From Altererythrobacter sp. (lineage in GTDB: Bacteria > Pseudomonadota > Alphaproteobacteria > Sphingomonadales > Sphingomonadaceae): DNA of 5,340 nucleotides. A model generated the notes under the pieces. The model was not told the DNA's origin, ran no database searches, and saw nothing but the letters and a program-made list of their open reading frames with translations. Below, one piece after another: positions 1 to 4,611 of this stretch (position 1 is the first letter of the stretch; every line of letters starts with the position of its first letter). The stretch is taken from positions 1 through 5,340 of the forward strand of contig WTKI01000166.1 of assembly GCA_011524425.1 (NCBI GenBank), written 5' to 3'. Made by a program: the position numbers and the translations under genes.

Positions 1-221
1 ACGTCGTGAACCCGGCTGCAAAGACAGACAAGTCAAGCCCCATCTATGGCATGCCAGTGTTTGACGTCGACAAAGCCAAGCAGGTCTTCTTCATTAAGCG
101 TTCGATGGGCGGCGTGGGCTATGCCGGCGTCGATAATGACGTGTTCTACATGGACCAGACCATGATGCTGCTATCCGATGCGAAGAAGATGGTCGAGGAA
201 ATCAACAAGGCACTCGACTAG
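1..221 (+). CDS. pntB: NAD(P) transhydrogenase beta subunit, C-terminal end (partial)
   Basis: The window opens inside this gene. The reading frame starts with the codons at 3-8 (Val-Val) and ends at TAG 219-221, giving the last 72 residues. PntB is the integral membrane beta subunit of the proton-translocating transhydrogenase, which uses the proton gradient to reduce NADP+ with NADH. The visible part is the end of the cytoplasmic NADP(H)-binding domain III. It shows the family segments VVNPAAKTD, SPIYGMPV, FIKRSM, GYAGVDN and TMMLLSDAKKM. In E. coli PntB the Lys-Arg of KRSM lies at the NADP site and the Tyr of GYAG is conserved. There is one odd feature: three residues (Gly-Gly-Val) separate KRSM from GYAG, where I recall two in E. 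coli and Rhodospirillum PntB. The other pnt genes would lie upstream, outside the window. Identity is secure. The upstream GTG at 6 is an internal Val codon, not a start. Confidence 0.95.
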   Translation, partial: VVNPAAKTDKSSPIYGMPVFDVDKAKQVFFIKRSMGGVGYAGVDNDVFYMDQTMMLLSDAKKMVEEINKALD

Positions 222-242
222 CTACGAAAGGGCGTGTCTGCC

Positions 243-593
243 GTGAAAAAGCTTATCATCATCCTGCTCGTCATCGCTCTTGGCGTTGGCGCGTGGATTT
301 GGTTCGGCGGGCTCGACAAAGTCACAGAAGCGCGGGTGAAAACGGTGCTGCTCGACAATGGCGTGCCGGAAACCATGGCTGATTGCATGGCGCCGCGTAT
401 GGTCGAGCGACTTTCGATCAACCAATTGCGCAAGCTTGAACGGGCCGCCCCACAGGACGGCGAAAGCGCCGTGCCGTTGTCGACACAGGACGCGCTGGCC
501 CGCATCCGGCGGATCGACGATAATGAAGCCGTTGAAGTCACTGTGACTGCGGCTGGCGTATGTGTGGTGGAAACTGCTTTGGAGGCGCTTTAG
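243..593 (+). CDS. small membrane-anchored protein of unknown function
   Basis: A 116-residue protein that I do not recognise. Residues 1-3 are Met-Lys-Lys, followed by a hydrophobic segment at about 4-22 (rich in Ile, Leu, Val and Ala) that looks like an uncleaved signal anchor, leaving about 90 residues outside the cytoplasm. The soluble part has a predicted helical stretch with PRMVERLSINQLRKLERA (51-68) and a valine-rich C-terminal strand-like region (97-109). There are exactly two cysteines, Cys48 and Cys107, which could form a disulfide in the periplasm. An in-frame GTG at 234 would add three residues, but the purine run AAAGGG at 227-232 leaves only one base before it and ten before the GTG at 243, so I prefer 243. 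The gene lies 21 nt after pntB and 3 nt before the hydrolase gene, so it is probably co-transcribed with both. Its reality is supported by the packing and the coherent membrane topology. Confidence 0.8.
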   Translation: MKKLIIILLVIALGVGAWIWFGGLDKVTEARVKTVLLDNGVPETMADCMAPRMVERLSINQLRKLERAAPQDGESAVPLSTQDALARIRRIDDNEAVEVTVTAAGVCVVETALEAL

Positions 594-596
594 GCC

Positions 597-1562
597 ATGC
601 GGCGCTTGCTCAAGATCCTTGGCGTGATCGCTGCTATACTGGTCATCGCATTCCTCATATTCCGCACACCTGACACAGACCCGGCTGAAATGCGTGCCAA
701 ATATGGCGGCGAGCCTTCGCAATATGTCGAATTGGAACCGGGGCTTACCGTGCATCTGCGCGATGAAGGCCCGCGCGATGCGCCGGCAATTGTACTGGTC
801 CACGGGTCAGGCGCAGACTTGCATACTTGGCAGCCGTGGGTGGAGGATTTGCGCGAAGATTATCGCGTCATCCGGTTTGACCAGATTGGGCATGGTCTGA
901 CGGGGCCTGCTCCGGACGGCCAGTACGAGAATTCCAGCTTTGCAGCAGACCTCGGGCTTGTCGTGGACAGTCTGGGGCTGGAGCAATTCGTGCTTGTCGG
1001 CAGCTCTATGGGCGGCCGGGTCGCGGTGAGCTATGCTTTGGAGAACCAGGAACGGTTGACCGGCCTGGTTCTTATTGGTGCAAGCGGGGCACCTGTTACT
1101 GAGACCGGAAGCGGGAACCTTGCCTATTCGATTGTTGCGACGCCCGGCATTCGCAATCTTGTGAAATACATCACTCCGCGCAGCGTCATCGAAAAGAGCA
1201 TGCAGCAAAGCGTGAGCAATCAGGATCTGGTGACGCCTAAACAGGTGGACCGGTATTGGGAATTGCTGCGCTATCCGGGTAACCGGGCGGCCGCACTGGA
1301 ACGCTTGAGTATACCGCGAAACCAATACAGCGCTGAACAGATGTCTGGTCTTGATGTGCCATCCTTGCTGATGTGGGGCGAAGAAGATGCCTTGGTCCCT
1401 GTCTCGGTTGGCAATTGGTATGCTGAGCATTTGCCAGACGCGCAGTTGGTCCTTTACCCCGCGATTGGACATTTGCCGCACGAAGAAACAGCGCAGGCAA
1501 GCCTGGCTGACTTTCGCAAGTGGCTGGTATCAGGCCCGTTAACCACCGAAACCGGCGAGTAG
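597..1562 (+). CDS. membrane-anchored alpha/beta hydrolase
   Basis: A 321-residue serine hydrolase of the alpha/beta fold. Residues 1-22 are a basic N-terminus plus a hydrophobic helix (an N-terminal anchor, or an uncleaved signal), so the enzyme probably faces the periplasm. The catalytic domain starts near residue 42. The oxyanion-hole motif HGSG is at 69-72 and a strand with FDQIGHG at 94-100. The nucleophile elbow is G-S-S-M-G at 135-139, with Ser137 as nucleophile. The acid is probably Asp264 in GEEDALVP and the base His292 in IGHLPHEE. A helical cap lies around 170-250. The triad is complete, so it should be active; the substrate (ester, lactone, epoxide or C-C bond) cannot be read from the sequence. 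The ATG at 597 follows GGAGG at 581-585 with an 11-nt spacer, inside the end of the preceding gene, from which it is separated by 3 nt. The family call is firm; the specific function is open. Confidence 0.93.
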   Translation: MRRLLKILGVIAAILVIAFLIFRTPDTDPAEMRAKYGGEPSQYVELEPGLTVHLRDEGPRDAPAIVLVHGSGADLHTWQPWVEDLREDYRVIRFDQIGHGLTGPAPDGQYENSSFAADLGLVVDSLGLEQFVLVGSSMGGRVAVSYALENQERLTGLVLIGASGAPVTETGSGNLAYSIVATPGIRNLVKYITPRSVIEKSMQQSVSNQDLVTPKQVDRYWELLRYPGNRAAALERLSIPRNQYSAEQMSGLDVPSLLMWGEEDALVPVSVGNWYAEHLPDAQLVLYPAIGHLPHEETAQASLADFRKWLVSGPLTTETGE

Positions 1563-1635
1563 GCTGGGTTCGCAACACACTATAGACGGGCCGCACCTGA
1601 CACGGCTAAGCAGATACTAACCACAAATAGACAAC

Positions 1636-1639
1636 AGGA
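1636..1639 (+). promoter_or_regulatory. ribosome-binding site for the TTG start at 1647
   Basis: AGGA at 1636-1639 stands 7 nt before TTG 1647. The protein from this TTG begins with the family's own N-terminus (RKLGLIGGMSW), so the site fixes a rare start codon. It overlaps a GATTC (GANTC) methylation-type site at 1638-1642. Confidence 0.7.
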
Positions 1640-1646
1640 TTCTTCG

Positions 1647-2345
1647 TTGCGCAAACTCGGCCTTATTGGCGGGATGAGCTGGGTCTCGACTGGCATGTAC
1701 TACGACCGGATCAACCGGAGCGTGCAAAAGCTTGCGCCTAAAGCAATGGCCAGTGCACCGCTTCTGATCGAGAGCCTGGATTTTAGCCAGCTTTACGGGC
1801 TGCGCGAGCAAGGCGACTGGAAGCGCGCAGAAGATGTGTTGTCTGAAAGCGCAAAACGATTGGAAGGTGCGGGGGCGGAGGGTTTGGTCATCTGCGCCAA
1901 CTCCATGCACAAGGTCTATGACCATGTGGCAGGGCAAGTCGATGTGCCGATCCTGCATATTGCAGAGCATGTCGGCAATGCGATGAAGGAAGCGAACTGC
2001 ACAAGTGCGGCATTGATCGGCACGCGCAACGTCATGACGGAAAGCTTTTACCGCAAGCACCTGGTAGCAAGCGGGGTCGATCTGCTTCCACCTGATATGG
2101 TCAATGTCGAAATCCTCGACAAAATCATCTATGAAGAATTGATGGTTGGTAAAGTGTCTCGCGATGCAGAGCGCGCGTTGAAGACTATCATCACGAAAAA
2201 AGCGCAGGAAGGGGCAGGCGCTATTGTGCTCGCTTCAACGGAACTTGAACTGGTCGTGGACGTGGATGCAAACGTTCTGCCGGTGTTCGATTCCACGCGG
2301 ATCCATTGCCAGGCGGCATCCGACTGGATTTTGTCGGAAGACTAA
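1647..2345 (+). CDS. aspartate/glutamate racemase family protein with altered catalytic residues
   Basis: A 232-residue protein that follows E. coli YgeA (L-Asp/L-Glu racemase, EcL-DER) along its whole length. Shared stretches are LGLIGGMSWVST (4-15), YYDRIN (18-23), the central C-x-N-x-M-H block (83-88), LIGTRNVM (123-130), IIYEEL (160-165) and LPVFDSTRIH (211-220). PLP-independent racemases of this family use two facing acid/base residues, normally Cys/Cys; YgeA has Thr83 and Cys197. Here the corresponding positions are Ala84 (gcc, 1896-1898) and Ser197 (tca, 2235-2237), although Cys83 sits next to the first site. Ordinary racemase chemistry is therefore doubtful. It may be an inactive binding protein, a lyase/isomerase-type variant, or an enzyme using Cys83 or Ser197. 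Length is normal and there is no frameshift. It starts at TTG with AGGA 7 nt upstream and stands alone between two spacers. Family placement is firm; activity is uncertain. Confidence 0.9.
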   Translation: MRKLGLIGGMSWVSTGMYYDRINRSVQKLAPKAMASAPLLIESLDFSQLYGLREQGDWKRAEDVLSESAKRLEGAGAEGLVICANSMHKVYDHVAGQVDVPILHIAEHVGNAMKEANCTSAALIGTRNVMTESFYRKHLVASGVDLLPPDMVNVEILDKIIYEELMVGKVSRDAERALKTIITKKAQEGAGAIVLASTELELVVDVDANVLPVFDSTRIHCQAASDWILSED

Positions 2346-2364
2346 GCTTCTGAGACGGATTTCT

Positions 2365-2395
2365 CTCGGAAATGGAAGGCTTTCCCATTTCTGAG
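2365..2395 (+). terminator. 11-bp hairpin after the racemase-family gene, possible terminator
   Basis: CTCGGAAATGG (2365-2375) pairs with CCATTTCTGAG (2385-2395) across a 9-nt loop, giving 11 pairs of which one is a G-U wobble. It begins 20 nt after the stop codon at 2345, the right place for a 3'-end structure. No T-run follows (TTGATGAAC), so it is not a canonical intrinsic terminator. It could be an RNA 3'-end stabiliser or act with Rho. Confidence 0.45.
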
Positions 2396-2434
2396 TTGAT
2401 GAACATGGCTCCCAAGTAGTTATGAATCCTGCAG

Positions 2435-2464
2435 TTTAGATAGTTTTTGTCGGAAATATACAAT
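2435..2464 (+). promoter_or_regulatory. weak candidate sigma-70-type promoter upstream of dgt
   Basis: TTTAGA (2435-2440) and TACAAT (2459-2464) are separated by 18 nt in the most AT-rich part of the spacer. The match is 4/6 to the -35 and 5/6 to the -10 consensus. Transcription would start near 2471, giving dgt a leader of about 235 nt. An alternative pair, TTGATG (2396-2401) and TATGAA (2421-2426), has a 19-nt spacer and a GAATC overlapping its -10. Both are read by eye only. Confidence 0.3.
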
Positions 2465-2505
2465 TTTTGGTTTCAATCAGAATCGTTTCTGGTATTAGGC
2501 CCTCA

Positions 2506-2537
2506 AGCGCCCAGACGTGGCATCACGTCTTACCGCT
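2506..2537 (+). repeat. inverted repeat / hairpin with 7-bp perfect core
   Basis: AGACGTG (2513-2519) and CACGTCT (2524-2530) form a perfect 7-bp stem closed by the tetraloop GCAT. After a 3x3 internal loop, AGCG (2506-2509) pairs with CGCT (2534-2537). It is the first element of the series of hairpins upstream of dgt. A protein-binding palindrome is an alternative reading of the 7-bp core. Confidence 0.5.
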
Positions 2538-2562
2538 GCACCGTGCCTTCGGGTCGTCATTC

Positions 2563-2610
2563 GAACGCCAGTGCTGGCCGCCTGAATCGAAAGCGATCGG
2601 GCGGCCGTTC
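2563..2610 (+). repeat. GC-rich inverted repeat / hairpin
   Basis: GGCCGCC (2576-2582) is perfectly complementary to GGCGGCC (2600-2606). Inside, ATCG (2586-2589) pairs with CGAT (2594-2597) around the loop AAAG. Outside, GAAC (2563-2566) can pair with GTTC (2607-2610) with a 9-nt bulge on the left. A competing small palindrome, GCCAG-TG-CTGGC, lies at 2567-2578. The sequence after the stem (GTTCTCTT) is only mildly T-rich, so termination is possible but not clear. Confidence 0.5.
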
Positions 2611-2705
2611 TCTTACAGGCACTGTGATTTTCCGCAGGTTTGCGGCTATGTTCAGCGATTGTTCCCGTTGCTCCAGAGAGGTGGCTCACCTAATCGCATC
2701 TCGTG

Positions 2706-3866
2706 ATGAAGCTTGCGCCTTATGCCGCCGATCCCGAAAAAACCCGTGGCCGCGAATTTTCGGCTAGGAGGGGGCCTTCAAGAGGACCGCGCAGCGAATT
2801 TCAACGTGATCGCGACCGCATCATCCATTCGATGAGCTTTCGCCGGCTGCGGTCAAAGACGCAGGTGTTCATTGCACCAGAAGGCGATCATTACCGCACG
2901 CGCCTAACCCATAGCCTGGAAGTGGCGCAGATCGGACGCGTGATTGCGCGTGCGCTCGGGCTCAACGAAGATCTGACAGAGGCGCTATGCCTCGCACATG
3001 ATCTGGGCCACCCCCCTTTCGGTCATGCCGGTGAAGACGCTTTGACCGAAGCAATGGAACCCTATGGTGGCTTTGATCACAATGCTCATGCGCTGCGAAC
3101 AGTTATGCGACTGGAAAGTCCATACCCCGATCACGAAGGGCTCAACCTGACATGGGATCTGTTAGAGGGGCTAGCTAAGCATAATGGGCCGGTTGCTGAT
3201 CCCAATTGGGCGTTGGCAGAATTGGACAGTGAATACCCTCTGGAGTTGTCAAAATGGCCTTCACTGGAAGCGCAGGTTGCCGCCGTTGCCGATGACATCG
3301 CCTATGACAATCATGACATTGATGATGGCCTTCGCGCAGGCTTTCTGGGTCTGGATGACCTGCTTTCACTGGATTTCCTCGCAGACCAGTGGCGAGCGGT
3401 CGAAAAACGCTTTCCTCATGTGCCTCGAGAACGCCAGTTGCGCGAACTTATTCGTGAGCAAATCGGGTTGATGGTCAATGATGTCATCACGCACACGATG
3501 GCGAACACAAAGGGGATCGAAAGCGTGAACGACGTGAGGGGTGCAGACCGGCAATTGGCGGGCTTCTCGCCTGAGATGGCCGCTAACGAGCGCGGCTTGA
3601 AGGCCTTCATGTATGAACGCCTGTATTACCATGACGAGCAGGTCGCGGCCGCAGCCAATGCACGCGAGACAGTTGCAAGTCTTTTTTCCGCATACGCCAA
3701 GGACGAAAGGTTCATGCCGCAAGACTGGCAAGCGCAATTGCCTGAGGATCAGCCTGCGCGCGCGCGCAAAATTGCTGATTTCATTGCTGGCATGAGCGAT
3801 CGTTTTGCAATGGAAGCCTACAGTGCAATCCATGGTGAGCAACCGCAAGGACTGACGAATGTCTGA
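2706..3866 (+). CDS. dgt: deoxyguanosinetriphosphate triphosphohydrolase-like protein (HD-domain dNTPase)
   Basis: A 386-residue cytoplasmic HD-superfamily enzyme that cleaves dNTPs to deoxynucleosides plus triphosphate and so trims dNTP pools. Numbering from ATG 2706, the N-terminal block FQRDRDRIIHSMSFRRLRSKTQ-type segment spans about 32-53. The metal-binding HD site has His69 (RLTHS), His98-Asp99 (AHDLGHPPFGH) and the aspartates of ADDIAY (196-197). GLNLTWDLLEGLAKHNGP-like residues follow at about 145-162. The C-terminal half (about 230-375) matches the HD-associated domain of the family. Length is normal for the shorter dGTPase-like subgroup. The frame is closed by TAA at 2691, so only GTG 2703 or ATG 2706 can start it. 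Neither has a good Shine-Dalgarno sequence at the usual distance; AGAGAGG at 2675-2681 is too far. The gene overlaps the next by 8 nt. The true substrate range and allosteric dNTP activation cannot be judged here. Confidence 0.95.
   Translation: MKLAPYAADPEKTRGREFSARRGPSRGPRSEFQRDRDRIIHSMSFRRLRSKTQVFIAPEGDHYRTRLTHSLEVAQIGRVIARALGLNEDLTEALCLAHDLGHPPFGHAGEDALTEAMEPYGGFDHNAHALRTVMRLESPYPDHEGLNLTWDLLEGLAKHNGPVADPNWALAELDSEYPLELSKWPSLEAQVAAVADDIAYDNHDIDDGLRAGFLGLDDLLSLDFLADQWRAVEKRFPHVPRERQLRELIREQIGLMVNDVITHTMANTKGIESVNDVRGADRQLAGFSPEMAANERGLKAFMYERLYYHDEQVAAAANARETVASLFSAYAKDERFMPQDWQAQLPEDQPARARKIADFIAGMSDRFAMEAYSAIHGEQPQGLTNV
3847..3851 (+). promoter_or_regulatory. ribosome-binding site for the overlapping SDR gene
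   Basis: AAGGA at 3847-3851 lies inside the end of dgt, 7 nt before ATG 3859. It supports a start that overlaps dgt by 8 nt and therefore translation linked to dgt. Confidence 0.65.
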
Positions 3867-4557
3867 TCCTGTACGCGTAGCTGTAATCGGTTCTACTGGC
3901 CTTGTTGGCCGGCGCATTCTCGAGGAAGTGCGCTACCGGCCAGACGTTCGCGTTATCGCTATTGCACGTCGCGAGTTTGAGCTGCCGCACGATGCACGCA
4001 TGGAATGTTTTGTCGCTGATCCTGAAGCCTGGGGCGAGGTTCTCGCCGGGTTGCAGCCGGATTGCCTCATTAGTGCTTTAGGAACGACCTGGAAACGTGC
4101 AGGGCGCGATGAAGACACGTTCCGTGATGTAGACCAACATCTCGTCATCAATACAGCGAAGGCCGCGCGCGAGGCCGGTGTTGAGCGGATGGTCACAGTC
4201 AGCTCTGTTGGCGCCAACCCCAGCACGAAGAATTTTTACTTGCGTGTCAAAGGCGAAGTGGAACGCGAGCTTACGCAGCTGAAGTTCCGGCGGCTGGATA
4301 TATTGCAGCCGGGCTTGCTTAAAGGCAGGCGCGTCGATGATCTGCGGTTCGGTGAAGGTCTGGCAAAGATCGCAAGTCCTGTCATCGATCCATTCCTTGG
4401 CGGGGGAATGCGTAAATATCGTTCGATCGCAGGAAAGACAGTCGCAAATGCTGCACTTGGTCTTGCAACCCGCAAAGCTGCTGGACGCTTTACCCATGAT
4501 CATGATGCGATCCTTCGCGCCGCGCGCGATTGGATGAAGCGCGGCGAGACCGTCTAG
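3859..4557 (+). CDS. NAD(P)-binding atypical SDR, TIP30/HTATIP2-like
   Basis: A 232-residue cytoplasmic Rossmann-fold protein. The dinucleotide-binding loop G-S-T-G-L-V-G is at 11-17 after the first strand (VRVAVI). LISALGTTWKRAG (70-82) is the second nucleotide-contact region. VSSVGANPSTKNFYLRVKGEVE-type sequence spans about 114-135, with Ser115/Ser116 and the Tyr127-x-x-x-Lys131 pair typical of SDR enzymes. LQPGLLKGRR (149-158) is also typical of the TIP30/HTATIP2-like atypical SDR group. The active-site residues are present, so NAD(P)-dependent oxidoreductase activity is possible, but several members of the group act mainly as NADPH-binding proteins and no substrate can be assigned. It starts at ATG 3859 inside the last codons of dgt (8-nt overlap), with AAGGA 7 nt upstream, so it is almost certainly co-transcribed and translationally coupled with dgt. 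The fold is certain; the role is unknown. Confidence 0.9.
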   Translation: MSDPVRVAVIGSTGLVGRRILEEVRYRPDVRVIAIARREFELPHDARMECFVADPEAWGEVLAGLQPDCLISALGTTWKRAGRDEDTFRDVDQHLVINTAKAAREAGVERMVTVSSVGANPSTKNFYLRVKGEVERELTQLKFRRLDILQPGLLKGRRVDDLRFGEGLAKIASPVIDPFLGGGMRKYRSIAGKTVANAALGLATRKAAGRFTHDHDAILRAARDWMKRGETV

Positions 4558-4568
4558 CGCTAAGCTGC

Positions 4569-4600
4569 TTCCCTCGCTATTGCCGGCAACAACGAGGGGG
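4569..4600 (+). promoter_or_regulatory. hairpin over the symporter's ribosome-binding site
   Basis: CCCTCG (4571-4576) pairs with CGAGGG (4593-4598), extendable by two T-G pairs (4569-4570 with 4599-4600). Inside a 3x3 internal loop lies the palindrome TTGCCGGCAA (4580-4589). CCCTC can instead pair with a second GAGGG at 4600-4604, inside the Shine-Dalgarno run itself. Either register hides part of it. No T-run follows, so a terminator is less likely than a translational control element, or chance. Confidence 0.4.
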
Positions 4601-4605
4601 AGGGG
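4599..4605 (+). promoter_or_regulatory. strong ribosome-binding site for the TTG start at 4612
   Basis: GGAGGGG at 4599-4605, within a longer G-rich run from 4594, stands 6 nt before TTG 4612. In-frame TAA at 4561 and the absence of any ATG or GTG between them make TTG the only reasonable start. Confidence 0.75.
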
Positions 4606-4611
4606 TTCGCT

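Larger units (their letters stand above)
2506..2691 (+). ncRNA. candidate structured RNA or dgt leader (speculative)
   Basis: Consecutive local hairpins fill this interval: 2506-2537 (7+4 bp), a cUUCGg tetraloop with two flanking pairs (2546-2553), 2563-2610 (7+4 bp), ACAG/CTGT (2615-2625), CCGCA/TGCGG with a 4-nt loop (2632-2645), and AGGTG/CACCT with a 3-nt loop (2679-2691). The 4- and 5-bp ones could be chance; the two 7-bp ones are less likely to be. I do not recognise SRP RNA, 6S, RNase P, tmRNA or a known riboswitch. The strand is assumed from the neighbouring genes. Confidence 0.25.
2346..2702. other. 357-base non-coding stretch between the racemase-family gene and dgt
   Basis: No convincing gene on either strand. 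Open frames exist (for example 2467-2706 and 2447-2767 on +, 2495-2689 on -), but their products have random-looking composition rich in Trp, His, Cys or Arg, and I recognise no family. The left part holds a hairpin (2365-2395), followed by an AT-rich zone (about 2400-2500) with promoter-like hexamers. The right part (about 2506-2691) is GC-rich and carries a series of inverted repeats. Three GAATC sites occur, at 2424, 2480 and 2584. The stretch could be a long dgt leader, a small RNA gene, or decayed sequence. Confidence 0.7.

Noticed and set aside
218..803. Long minus-strand open frames opposite the small protein and the start of the hydrolase gene
   Set aside because: They lie opposite genes with clear family motifs or topology, and their products have no recognisable domain and a composition typical of antisense frames.
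807..1596. Minus-strand frames opposite the hydrolase gene (224 and 119 codons)
   Set aside because: Shadows of the hydrolase coding sequence, which has a complete catalytic triad on the + strand.
1589..1607. GGCCG/CGGCT inverted repeat after the hydrolase gene
   Set aside because: Only four Watson-Crick pairs plus a wobble, a 9-nt loop and no T-run: too weak to call a terminator.
1581..1618. Promoter-like TATAGA (1581) and CTGACA...GATACT (1597-1618) before the racemase-family gene
   Set aside because: No matching -35 box at 16-18 nt for the first, and only 10 nt between the hexamers of the second. A promoter here is plausible but not readable.
2545..2570. TTCGAAC resembling a tRNA T-loop
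   Set aside because: The flanking bases do not form a T-stem and no acceptor or anticodon arms fit around it on either strand.
2447..2767. A 106-codon + frame running into the dgt start
   Set aside because: It is Arg/Ser/Cys-rich, overlaps dgt by about 60 nt in another frame, and shows no family resemblance.
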